From NCBI GenBank assembly GCA_024508855.1, contig JANINJ010000045.1, forward strand, positions 36,579 to 100,578: 64,000 nt of DNA, given 5' to 3'. A program made the translations under genes and the position numbers. The notes beneath the pieces are model-generated. The model searched no databases and was not told the DNA's origin. It saw nothing but the letters and a program-made list of their open reading frames with translations. The stretch is from Xanthobacteraceae bacterium (GTDB lineage Bacteria; Pseudomonadota; Alphaproteobacteria; Rhizobiales; Xanthobacteraceae). Numbering within the stretch: position 1 is the stretch's first letter; the number at the start of each line of letters is the position of its first letter. Positions 56,445-64,000 of this stretch are shown here, piece after piece.

Positions 56445-57017
56445 ATGACCTCTGTCGATTCTCCCCGCCACACCACGATGTCGCGACGCGCGGCCGCCTT
56501 CATGGCGATGGCAGCGCTGGTCGTGTGCGTGATGTGCATGTCGACGGCGCCGGCAGCGGCGGATTTCCGCCTGTGCAACAACACGCCGAGCCGGGTCGGC
56601 ATCGCGCTCGGCTACAAGGACGCCGAAGGCTGGACCACCGAGGGCTGGTGGAATGTCTCGTCGCGCAGTTGCGAGACCTTGCTGCGCGGAACGCTGGTGG
56701 CGCGCTACTACTATATCTATGCGATCGACTACGACCGCGGCGGTGAATGGTCCGGACAGGCCTTCATGTGCTCGCGCGACAAGGAATTCACCATCCGCGG
56801 CACCGAGAACTGTCTGGCACGCGGGTTCGACCGCACCGGCTTTTTCGAGGTCGATACCGGCGAGCAACGTTCATGGACCGTGCAACTGACCGAGACAAAT
56901 CAGCAAGGTCCGAAGAACCTGCCGGGCCTGCCCGCGCCGGGGGCCGTTCCGGGCCTGCCGAACCCGCCGGCGGGAGCGGGCGCACCGGCCATCCCGTCTC
57001 CTGGAACGAAACCATGA
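56445..57017 (+). CDS. DUF1036 exported protein
   Basis: This 190-residue protein has a signal peptide (FMAMAALVVCVMCMSTAPAAA, then DFRLCNNTPSRVGIALGYKD) and the DUF1036 body WTTEGWWNVSSRSCETLLRGTLVARYYYIYAIDYDRGGEW. The C-terminal 35 residues are Pro/Gly-rich. The cysteines in LCNN and SCETL probably form a disulfide. Its stop overlaps the pyruvate kinase start (ATGA), so the two are translationally coupled, an odd pairing of an exported protein and a glycolytic enzyme. Confidence 0.85.
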   Translation: MTSVDSPRHTTMSRRAAAFMAMAALVVCVMCMSTAPAAADFRLCNNTPSRVGIALGYKDAEGWTTEGWWNVSSRSCETLLRGTLVARYYYIYAIDYDRGGEWSGQAFMCSRDKEFTIRGTENCLARGFDRTGFFEVDTGEQRSWTVQLTETNQQGPKNLPGLPAPGAVPGLPNPPAGAGAPAIPSPGTKP

Positions 57018-58450
57018 GACGCCTGCGCCGCATCAAGATCCTGGCGACGCTCGGGCCAGCCTCGTCCGACAGCGCCATGATCCGCCGGCTGTTCGAAGCC
57101 GGCGCCGACGTGTTTCGCATTAACATGAGTCACACGCCGCACGACAAGATGCGCGAGCTGGTGAACACGATCCGCAATGTCGAGGGCAGCTATGGCCGCC
57201 CGATCGGCATCCTCGTCGATCTGCAGGGACCGAAGCTGCGGCTGGGTGCATTCGCCGGCGGCTCGATCCAGCTCAATAACGGTGCGCGCTTCGTGCTCGA
57301 TTCCAGCATCGAGCCGGGCGACGCCACACGCGTCCAGCTCCCGCATCCGGAAATTCTCGCCGCGCTGAGACCCGGCCACGCGCTGTTGCTCGACGACGGC
57401 AAGGTGCGGCTGATCGCCGAAGAAACCTCGCCGGAGCGCGCCGTGACGCGCGTAGTGATCGGCGGCAAGATGTCGGATCGCAAGGGCGTCAGCCTGCCCG
57501 ATACCGATTTGCCGATGTCGGCGATGACGCCGAAGGATCGTGCCGATCTCGAAGCCGCGCTCACCACCGGCATCGACTGGGTGGCACTGTCGTTCGTGCA
57601 GCGCGCCGACGACGTCTATGAAGCGAAGAAGCTGATTCGCGGACGTGCTTCGGTGATGGCGAAGATCGAGAAGCCGCAGGCGATCGATCGCCTCGCCGAA
57701 ATCATGGAAGCATCCGATGCCCTGATGGTGGCGCGCGGCGACCTCGGCGTCGAGCTGCCGGTCGAGCGTGTGCCGAGCTTGCAGAAACAGATGACGCGAA
57801 TGGCGCGTCGCGCCGGCAAGCCGGTGGTGATCGCAACCCAGATGCTGGAATCGATGATCCAGAGCCCGGTGCCGACGCGCGCCGAAGTCTCCGACGTCGC
57901 GACTGCGGTCTATGAAGGCGCCGACGCGATCATGCTCTCGGCGGAATCGGCGGCCGGCAAATTCCCGGTCGAAGCCGTGTCCACCATGAACCGCATCGGC
58001 GAGGAAGTGGAGCGCGACCCGACCTATCGCGGTGTGCTCACCGCGCAGCGCCCCGAACCGGAAGCGACCGCCGGCGACGCCATCGCCGACGCCGCACGCC
58101 AGATCGCCGAAACGCTCGATCTCTCGGCCATCATCTGCTGGACCAGTTCGGGATCGACCGCGCTGCGCGTTGCTCGCGAACGGCCGCGGCCCCCGGTGGT
58201 CGCGATCACGCCCAACCTCGCCACCGGCCGCAAGTTGTCGCTGGTGTGGGGCGTGCACTGCGTCGTCGCCGAAGATGCCCACGATCAGGACGACATGGTT
58301 GATCGTGCCGGCAGCATCGCCTTCCGCGACGGATTCGCCAGAGCCGGTCAACGCGTCATCATCGTTGCCGGCGTACCGCTCGGCACACCAGGCGCGACCA
58401 ATATGGTGCGCATCGCCTATGTCGGACCGGACGACGACGCCGACCTCTGA
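57014..58450 (+). CDS. pyk: Pyruvate kinase
   Basis: The 478-residue enzyme transfers phosphate from phosphoenolpyruvate to ADP in glycolysis. It begins MRRLRRIKILATLGPASSDSAMIRRLFEAGADVFRINMSH, and has KIEKPQAI (catalytic Lys), MVARGDLGVELPVERV and the ATQMLESMI and PTRAEVSDVATAVYEGADAIMLSAE segments. A C-terminal domain (SAIICWTSSGSTALRVARERP) follows. Length matches type II pyruvate kinases. It starts at ATG 57014, overlapping the previous stop. Confidence 0.96.
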   Translation: MRRLRRIKILATLGPASSDSAMIRRLFEAGADVFRINMSHTPHDKMRELVNTIRNVEGSYGRPIGILVDLQGPKLRLGAFAGGSIQLNNGARFVLDSSIEPGDATRVQLPHPEILAALRPGHALLLDDGKVRLIAEETSPERAVTRVVIGGKMSDRKGVSLPDTDLPMSAMTPKDRADLEAALTTGIDWVALSFVQRADDVYEAKKLIRGRASVMAKIEKPQAIDRLAEIMEASDALMVARGDLGVELPVERVPSLQKQMTRMARRAGKPVVIATQMLESMIQSPVPTRAEVSDVATAVYEGADAIMLSAESAAGKFPVEAVSTMNRIGEEVERDPTYRGVLTAQRPEPEATAGDAIADAARQIAETLDLSAIICWTSSGSTALRVARERPRPPVVAITPNLATGRKLSLVWGVHCVVAEDAHDQDDMVDRAGSIAFRDGFARAGQRVIIVAGVPLGTPGATNMVRIAYVGPDDDADL

Positions 58451-58642
58451 AGCTCCGCCGTCCGTGCATGATCGAACGCGCACTTGCGGGCGCGCATATA
58501 TTCGTACATTCTAATGTTTCTCTAAGCGGCTCCGACCGCTGATTTCCTGCCCGGATTTCAGTGCCGGAGTTTGAAGGCGAAGCCGAGCCAGCAAGATTCG
58601 GATCGCCAAAAATGGACTGCGCGTCCGACTAGGAGAAACGCC

Positions 58643-59866
58643 ATGATCGACAGACGTCGTCTGCTCGCGGGATCGGCTACGGCCATTGCCACGCTCGGCA
58701 CCGGATCGATTTTCAGCTCAATCAGTGCATTTGCAAAAAACGCGTCGGCAAAAGACGTGACGTTGCCGTTCGAGAACGGCGAACGGCCAATGGTGAAGTA
58801 TCCGCAAAAACGGCCGATGATCGGACTGACGCAACGTCCGCCGCAGCTTGAAACACCGTTCTCGGTTTTCAACGAAGGCGTCATCACGCCGAACGACGCC
58901 TTCTTCGTCCGCTATCACCTTGCCGACATTCCGCTCGAGATCGATCCGGACAAGTTCTCCGTCGACATCAAGGGCAAGGTCGACAAGCCGATGAAGTTGT
59001 CGTTGGCGGACATCAAGAAGATGCCGGCGATCGAAATCGTCGCTGTCAACCAGTGCTCGGGCAACAGCCGGGGCCTGTTCAATCCGCGCGTCGCGGGCGG
59101 CCAGCTCGCCAACGGTGCGATGGGCAATGCGCGCTGGAAGGGCGTGCCGCTCAAGGCCGTTCTTGACAAGGCCGGCGTACAGGCCGGCGCAAAGCAGGTG
59201 GTGTTCGGCGGCATGGATGGCCCGGTAAGCGACAAGACGCCGGACTTCGCCAAGGCGCTTGATCTCGATCACGCCCGCGACGGCGAGGTGATGCTCGCCT
59301 ATTCGATGAACGGCGAGAATCTGCCGATGCTGAACGGCTTTCCGTTGCGCCTCGTGGTGCCGGGCTATTACGGCACCTACTGGGTCAAGCATCTCAACGA
59401 GATCAACGTGATCGACAGCGTCTACGACAATTTCTGGATGAAGACCGCGTACCGAATTCCGGACAACGACTGCAACTGCGTCGATCCGGGCACCGCGCCG
59501 AAGGCGACGATCCCGATCAATCACTTCACCATCCGCTCCTTCATCACCAATCTCGCCGATGGCGCCAAGGTCAAGGCCGGCGAAACTCGCCTGAAGGGCA
59601 TCGCCTTCGACGGTGGCTCGGGCATCAAGGAAGTCGCGGTGTCGATCGACGGTGGCAAGACCTGGCTTCCGACGAAGCTCGGCAAGGATCTCGGCAAATA
59701 CTCGTTCCGAGAATGGCACACAGCCGTGAAGCTTCCCGCCGGCGCGCATGACATCAAGGTCCGCGCCACCGGCAACAACGGCAAGACACAGCCGATGGAA
59801 GCGCTATGGAATCCAGCTGGCTACCTGCGCAACGTCGTCGAAACCGTCCACGTCACAGCAGCCTGA
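58643..59866 (+). CDS. sorA: Sulfite dehydrogenase molybdenum subunit (SorA-like)
   Basis: This 407-residue periplasmic molybdenum enzyme belongs to the sulfite oxidase family. It has a Tat signal (MIDRRRLLAGSATAIATLG), a Moco domain with the Mo-ligating Cys in IVAVNQCSGNSRG (C138), MLNGFPLRLVVPGYYGTYWVKHL, and a C-terminal Mo-cofactor dimerisation domain (TRLKGIAFDGGSGIKEVAVSIDGGKTWLPTKL). The next gene encodes a cytochrome c, which matches the SorAB arrangement. ATG 58643 follows AGGAG. Confidence 0.88.
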   Translation: MIDRRRLLAGSATAIATLGTGSIFSSISAFAKNASAKDVTLPFENGERPMVKYPQKRPMIGLTQRPPQLETPFSVFNEGVITPNDAFFVRYHLADIPLEIDPDKFSVDIKGKVDKPMKLSLADIKKMPAIEIVAVNQCSGNSRGLFNPRVAGGQLANGAMGNARWKGVPLKAVLDKAGVQAGAKQVVFGGMDGPVSDKTPDFAKALDLDHARDGEVMLAYSMNGENLPMLNGFPLRLVVPGYYGTYWVKHLNEINVIDSVYDNFWMKTAYRIPDNDCNCVDPGTAPKATIPINHFTIRSFITNLADGAKVKAGETRLKGIAFDGGSGIKEVAVSIDGGKTWLPTKLGKDLGKYSFREWHTAVKLPAGAHDIKVRATGNNGKTQPMEALWNPAGYLRNVVETVHVTAA

Positions 59867-59877
59867 GGAGAGCGATG

Positions 59878-60198
59878 ATGAACCGATCCATAGTGCTCGC
59901 CGCCGCGCTGCTGTCCACCCTGGCCGCGGCAGGCTTCACCGCTGCGCAGGCCAAGCCGGTGAAATACAAACTGCCGGAAGAGACTGCGACGTTCAAGCCG
60001 GGGACCAACCGCGAAGCGGTGATGAACAACTGCACCGCGTGTCATTCCGCCGACTATATCCAGACGCAACCGCGCGGCCCGAAATTCAAGAAAGATTTCT
60101 GGCAGGCCGAGGTGACCAAGATGATCAAGGTCTACGGCGCACCGATCGACGATGCCGACGTCGGCAAGATCGTCGAGTATCTGACGGAGAATTACTAG
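59878..60198 (+). CDS. sorB: Sulfite dehydrogenase cytochrome c subunit (SorB-like)
   Basis: This 106-residue exported monoheme cytochrome c has a signal peptide (SIVLAAALLSTLAAAGFTAAQA) and one heme site CTACH (CxxCH). A downstream Met in VTKMIKVYGAPI is a plausible axial ligand. It takes electrons from the molybdenum subunit. GAGGAG lies 7 bases before ATG 59878; ATG 59875 is one codon earlier. The gene begins 11 bp after sorA, so the two form an operon. Confidence 0.88.
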   Translation: MNRSIVLAAALLSTLAAAGFTAAQAKPVKYKLPEETATFKPGTNREAVMNNCTACHSADYIQTQPRGPKFKKDFWQAEVTKMIKVYGAPIDDADVGKIVEYLTENY

Positions 60199-60212
60199 CG
60201 TATCCGATCCTC

Positions 60213-60309
60213 ATGGCCGGGCTTGACCCGGCCATCTACATCTCGACGCTTCAAGACCTCGGCATTTCAAATATCGAAAGACGTGGATGCCCGCGACAGG
60301 CGCGGGCAT
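60213..60309. repeat. Two-hairpin intergenic palindromic element
   Basis: Two perfect 9-bp stems lie 51 bp apart: ATGGCCGGG/CCCGGCCAT (60213-60235) and ATGCCCGCG/CGCGGGCAT (60287-60309). The second has the same GATGCCCG...CGGGCATGACG frame as 55421-55450. This kind of paired hairpin between genes is common in Bradyrhizobiaceae genomes, from memory. It could also terminate the sorAB transcript. Confidence 0.6.
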
Positions 60310-60333
60310 GACGGATTCAACGATGCATCCGCC

Positions 60334-60759
60334 TCACGCCAGCTTGGCGTCGAGCGTGATCTTGGTATTGAGCAGCTTCGACACCGGGCACCCTGCCTTG
60401 GCCATGCCGGTCAGCTTTTCGAACGTCGCCTGATCCGCACCTGGGATCTTGGCGTTCAGCGTCAGATGCACCGAAGTGATGGCGAAGCCATCGCCCTGCT
60501 TCTCCAGCGTCACATCGGCTTTGGTTTCCATCTGCTCGGCAGTGAGCTTGGCCTCGCCGAGGATCAGCGACAGCGCCATGGTGAAGCACGCCGCATGCGC
60601 CGCGCCGATCAGTTCTTCCGGATTGGAGCCGGGCTTGCCCTCGAACCGGCTGGCGAAACCATAGGGATAGTCACTTAGCGCGCCGCTCTTGGTCGAGATC
60701 GCGCCCTTACCGTCCTTGATGCCGCCTTGCCATTTGGCCGAACCGGAAGTGGTCGTCAT
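60334..60759 (-). CDS. OsmC family peroxiredoxin
   Basis: This 141-residue protein has the OsmC pattern: KGAISTKSGALSDYPYGFASRFEGKPGSNPEELIGAAHAACFTMALSLILGEAKL, and a second Cys in AGCPVSKLLNTKI. These two cysteines are the peroxidatic and resolving pair of OsmC-type organic hydroperoxide reductases. ATG 60759 has AGGAG upstream; the longer frame to 60837 is not supported. Confidence 0.93.
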   Translation of the reverse strand: MTTTSGSAKWQGGIKDGKGAISTKSGALSDYPYGFASRFEGKPGSNPEELIGAAHAACFTMALSLILGEAKLTAEQMETKADVTLEKQGDGFAITSVHLTLNAKIPGADQATFEKLTGMAKAGCPVSKLLNTKITLDAKLA

Positions 60760-60843
60760 ATGCGTTCTCCTGAAAAAGCGAAACCAATCGTTGCAGTAAA
60801 CACCCGCTGCTGCATTGCGCCAAGGCCGATCAGTCAAGGCCGA

Positions 60844-61851
60844 TCAGTTCAGCGCGGCCTTTGGTATTGCATCAAGCGTCGAACTCATCGCTTCAATTTC
60901 GCGTACGACGAGATCGGGCGCGGCGTTCTGTACCATGTGACCAACGCCCGGCAGGACGATCAGTTTCGCGTGCGGAATGACCTTTGCCAGCGGACGTGCA
61001 TGGACGTCGGTCCAGACCGTGGTGTCGGCATCGCCCGCGATGATCACGGCAGGCGCCTTGATCGTGGCATAGCGTGGCGACTGTTCGATGACTGACATCT
61101 TCAACGTAACCAGATCCCAGGCGTTGCTCAAAAACTCGCGCGGCCTCAACAGCAGGCGGACCATTGCGCTCCGCACATAGTCATCCGGCATGGTCTGCGG
61201 CAGAAAAACGCCGCGCGTGCCCGGCTCCGTCAGCAACAGACCGAGCGGCAAGGTAATGGTGTAGGCGAGTAACGGCCCGATCACAGGCGTCGTGACGATC
61301 TTGTTGTATCGACCGACGCCGCCGCGCCACGAATACGCGACCGGCGCCAGCATCACGAGACCGGCGACGCGCTGCGGATAATCCAGCGCGAGACGCAAAC
61401 CGAGCGCGCCGGCCCACGAATGCACCACGACGATGGCGCGCGGTACATCGAGCTTTTGCAGCGCTTCATCGATCATCCGCCCCTGAATCGCCGGAGTAGA
61501 ATCGGTGAGGCGTTCGCGCGTGCTCCAGCCATGCCCCGGGCGGTCGATCAAAATCACGCGGCGGCCGCGGGCTAGCAGGTCGCCGAGCGGATGCCGCATC
61601 GTCTCGAGGTTCGAACTGGCGCCGTGGATCATCACGATCGGCACTCCACCGCGCGGCCCAATATCGACGACGTTGAGCTGCCCGCCCGCGACCTTGACCA
61701 ATCGGCCTTGACGCGGGTAGAGCCGATCGAGCGCAACAATCCCGGCCTGCGAGATCAGCGCCAGAACAGCCAGCGCCATCACCAAGCCTACGAGGATCAT
61801 CGACGAAATCCGGATTGCTTTTTGCACGCGCGAGCTACGATCTTGCGCCAA
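60844..61851 (-). CDS. Membrane-anchored alpha/beta hydrolase
   Basis: The 335-residue protein has one N-terminal membrane segment (MILVGLVMALAVLALISQAGIVAL) and an alpha/beta hydrolase fold. It has the oxyanion segment VMIHGASSN, RVILIDRPGHGWS, the nucleophile elbow VVHSWAGAL (Ser in H-S-W), an Asp in IIAGDADTTVW and the catalytic His in PGVGHMVQ. The first elbow Gly is replaced by Val. The substrate is unknown. The gene is 43 bp downstream of the MscS gene on the same strand. Confidence 0.88.
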   Translation of the reverse strand: MAQDRSSRVQKAIRISSMILVGLVMALAVLALISQAGIVALDRLYPRQGRLVKVAGGQLNVVDIGPRGGVPIVMIHGASSNLETMRHPLGDLLARGRRVILIDRPGHGWSTRERLTDSTPAIQGRMIDEALQKLDVPRAIVVVHSWAGALGLRLALDYPQRVAGLVMLAPVAYSWRGGVGRYNKIVTTPVIGPLLAYTITLPLGLLLTEPGTRGVFLPQTMPDDYVRSAMVRLLLRPREFLSNAWDLVTLKMSVIEQSPRYATIKAPAVIIAGDADTTVWTDVHARPLAKVIPHAKLIVLPGVGHMVQNAAPDLVVREIEAMSSTLDAIPKAALN

Positions 61852-61894
61852 ATTGGTTTCGGCGGCAAATCGCGCGCGGTGCTCCAGGTTCGTC

Positions 61895-64000
61895 CTATCC
61901 GGCAGCCCGCCGCTGCGTCGGCTGTGCTTCGATTTCGGCCGGGCTCAACGGTCCCTGCAGGAAAACCGTCTGGTTGTTGCTGGCGATCTCGATGTCCTCG
62001 TCCTGGAAACGCAGCTTCATGCGCCGGTTGAATTCGCGCTGCACCGACCACCGGCCGCCATGCGTGCACCGAATCTGCCCGACGATGGTCACCATCGAGC
62101 CGTCTACCTTGTCGACGCCCCACAGTTCGAGATCGCTGCGGATCAACGGGCGGTAAGCCGCCTCCTCCCGCATCTGGATGACGATGTCCTTCAGGACCTG
62201 GCTGACACGGTCGGTATCTTCCTTGTAGGAGACGCTGACATTCACCGCCGCATTGCCTGCGCCGCGGCTGGCGTTGGTGACGCTGGTCACCGCACTGAAC
62301 GGCACGATGTGAACCGAACCGTCACCGGCACGCAGCCGAATGGTGCGGATCGACACGTTCTCGACCGTGCCGGCGAGACCGGAAACCGTAACGAAATCGC
62401 CGACCTGCACGACGTTCTCCAGCAGCAGGAACAGGCCGGTGATCAGATCCTGCACCAGCTTCTGCGAGCCGAAGCCGATGGCGATGCCGACGATGCCGGC
62501 GCCAGCCAGCAGCGGCGCGACATTGACTCCGATTTCGCTGAGCGCCGTCAGCGCGACGACCGCGACAATGACGCACAACAGCGCGGTACGCAGCATCGGC
62601 TGGAAGGTACGCAGCCGTGCGGCCCGCGCCGCCTGCCCTTCCCGCGTCAGCGCCGACAGCTTGTGGTCCATCAGCGCGTTGCTGGCTTCCCAAACTGCCG
62701 CAGCGACAATGGCTGCGATGCCGATCGTCACGGCGGCCGAAACAAGCCGGCTGCCGATCTGGCCACCGTAGAACCACACGATTGCGTCGACGCCCCAGAC
62801 CTGCAGCAAAGCCACGGCGGCAATCACCATCACCACGCCGGACGCGACTTGCCGCAGCAACGGCAGATAGCGATTGGCGCGCGTCTCCAATCCGGGGAAA
62901 CGCTGCAGGATGTCGGCATTGATGCGGAAGCCGCGATCGATCAGGCTCAGCAGCACCATCGACACGACCCGGGCGATCAGCAGCACGGCGACGGTGCCCA
63001 CGAAATATTGCAGCAGCAGCGAATAGCCGTTGCGGATGTTGAGCGCCCAAACCAGCCAGAGCGCCATCACAACCGCAATCGCGAGATAGTGCCACAATCC
63101 GGCGACGCGATTGCGGAGCGAGGCCCAAGCGCCTTCGCTACCATGCCGCGCCCGGATCATATGCGCGACCGGGCGGCGGCATTGCAGGATAACGACCACC
63201 ACCAGCAGATGCACGGCCAGCATGGCCAGCCGCACCAAAGCCAGATAACCGCCGCGATGCAGCCCAAGCAGCAACGCCACGTTCGCAAACGTGACACCGG
63301 TAACACCCACGGCGACGAGCCGGCGGGTCCATATCTCGATATAGGCGGCGGTTTCTTCGCTCGTGGAGAGAATACCTGACGGACCGATCAACGTCCTTAC
63401 CGCACAGATCAGCGCACGGCACAGGGCGTAAGCATTCATAATGGCGAGGATCACCAGCTTCGTTACGGGAATATCGCCGAGCTGGGTACCGAGGATCAGC
63501 GCGCCTACCCCAAGGAACGCCACCACGGGCAGCAATTCCAACACCAATCGCGCCAGTACGAACGGCAGCCGCATCATCGATTGCCAGGCGCGCGTCAGGT
63601 TCAGCCGTCGCTTCTGCAATGCGGGCTCGGCAGCCAGATCATCCGCGGAGGACGGCGGATCGGATACGGTCACCTGCGGTGCCGGCGCGCGGGCTGCGCG
63701 CGGAATGCGCGCTTCGAGCGCCTGTAGCGGCCGTCGCAGCGAGCGCCATGCCAGCCACTCGACCGCAAATGCACCGCCAAACACCAGCACGAATTTCCAG
63801 GCGATATCGAGCAGCAGATTGTAAGAGGCGGGATCGGTCGTGGTGCGCACCAGCCAGTGCCAGAGCGCCGGGAAATGCGTCACGCTGCGCGCCGCCCACG
63901 TGACTTCGCGCGAGGCATCTGCGACCCATTCGGAGACCGTGAGCAACAACTGTGCGCCGAGACTGTCCGCGTTGAGCGTGGGAGCCTTTTGTTCGGGAGC
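61895..64000 (-). CDS. MscS family mechanosensitive channel, 5' truncated by window
   Basis: The reading frame stays open to the window end, so the true start is beyond 64000. The visible 701 residues include several N-terminal helices, then the MscS pore helix and beta domain: VAPLLAGAGIVGIAIGFGSQKLVQDLITGLFLLLENVVQVGDFVTVSGLAGTVENVSIRTIRLRAGDGSVHIVPFSAVTSVTN. It has more membrane helices than E. coli MscS, as in MscK/YbdG/YbiO-type large channels. It would release solutes on hypoosmotic shock. Cotranscription with the hydrolase is likely. Confidence 0.9.
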   Translation of the reverse strand, partial: APEQKAPTLNADSLGAQLLLTVSEWVADASREVTWAARSVTHFPALWHWLVRTTTDPASYNLLLDIAWKFVLVFGGAFAVEWLAWRSLRRPLQALEARIPRAARAPAPQVTVSDPPSSADDLAAEPALQKRRLNLTRAWQSMMRLPFVLARLVLELLPVVAFLGVGALILGTQLGDIPVTKLVILAIMNAYALCRALICAVRTLIGPSGILSTSEETAAYIEIWTRRLVAVGVTGVTFANVALLLGLHRGGYLALVRLAMLAVHLLVVVVILQCRRPVAHMIRARHGSEGAWASLRNRVAGLWHYLAIAVVMALWLVWALNIRNGYSLLLQYFVGTVAVLLIARVVSMVLLSLIDRGFRINADILQRFPGLETRANRYLPLLRQVASGVVMVIAAVALLQVWGVDAIVWFYGGQIGSRLVSAAVTIGIAAIVAAAVWEASNALMDHKLSALTREGQAARAARLRTFQPMLRTALLCVIVAVVALTALSEIGVNVAPLLAGAGIVGIAIGFGSQKLVQDLITGLFLLLENVVQVGDFVTVSGLAGTVENVSIRTIRLRAGDGSVHIVPFSAVTSVTNASRGAGNAAVNVSVSYKEDTDRVSQVLKDIVIQMREEAAYRPLIRSDLELWGVDKVDGSMVTIVGQIRCTHGGRWSVQREFNRRMKLRFQDEDIEIASNNQTVFLQGPLSPAEIEAQPTQRRAAG

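Noticed and set aside
56900-58483. 527-codon minus-strand open frame over pyk
   Set aside because: Pyruvate kinase motifs are clear on the plus strand; the antisense frame has no recognisable domain.
61853-63379. 508-codon plus-strand open frame inside the MscS gene
   Set aside because: It is a His/Gln/Asp-rich shadow of a clear mechanosensitive channel gene on the minus strand.

Overview
The window reads as chromosomal backbone DNA of a GC-rich alphaproteobacterium, most likely a Nitrobacteraceae/Bradyrhizobiaceae member (Bradyrhizobium, Rhodopseudomonas or a relative). This is inferred from gene content: GapR (DUF2312), DUF1244, DUF1036, two phasins, a PdhS-like kinase, the split pntAA-pntAB-pntB transhydrogenase with an aa3-oxidase subunit IV-like small protein, a tRNA-His without an encoded G-1, and intergenic palindromic repeats of a kind I associate with this family. 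The genus cannot be fixed from reading alone. No rRNA, CRISPR array, prophage, transposase or integrase was seen. The only mobile-type module is one small toxin-antitoxin pair.

Layout. 0-9.7 kb: Dps, a methyltransferase, tRNA-Cys, carB, greA, DoxX, a DUF4242 protein, then an Lrp regulator divergent from trxB-lysR. 9.7-15 kb: a candidate small RNA with a strong terminator, an orphan ParA, a small membrane protein with a hairpin over its ribosome binding site, a branched-chain amino-acid-type binding protein, small exported proteins, tRNA-His and two phasins. 15-23 kb: a large cytoplasmic PAS histidine kinase with a degenerate ATP-binding domain, an exported protein, a long inverted repeat, scoAB and AsmA. 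23-32 kb: a polyamine-type ABC transporter without its binding protein, a GGDEF-EAL protein, an L-2-hydroxyglutarate oxidase-like enzyme, paired YdcH proteins, and an MFS transporter divergent from a CGNR regulator. 32-39 kb: purEK, aqpZ, rpsU, a DUF3617 protein, and an aldehyde dehydrogenase divergent from a one-component regulator.

39-47 kb is one long minus-strand run: a subunit IV-like protein, pntAA-pntAB-pntB, a ChaA-like Ca2+/H+ antiporter, a cupin, a His/Met/Cys-rich exported protein and a Met/His-rich putative outer-membrane barrel. The close spacing suggests redox and proton energetics are physically linked with cation or metal handling. 46.5-49.2 kb: the AbrB/Doc-like toxin-antitoxin pair, with a perfect operator palindrome and a toxin lacking the Fic-motif histidine, then PepF. 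49.3-64 kb: a sigma-54 response regulator, two cell-wall enzymes (L,D-transpeptidase and DUF882/M15-like), GapR, DUF1244, DUF1036-pyk, sulfite dehydrogenase sorAB, OsmC, an alpha/beta hydrolase, and an MscS channel cut by the window end.

The features least explained by standard annotation are: the metal-linked tail of the transhydrogenase run; the His-to-Gln Doc-like toxin and its palindrome; the degenerate PdhS-like kinase; the operator palindromes at the lrp, CGNR/MFS and aldehyde dehydrogenase promoters; the hairpin over the start of the 102-aa membrane protein; and the candidate small RNA at about 9.8 kb.
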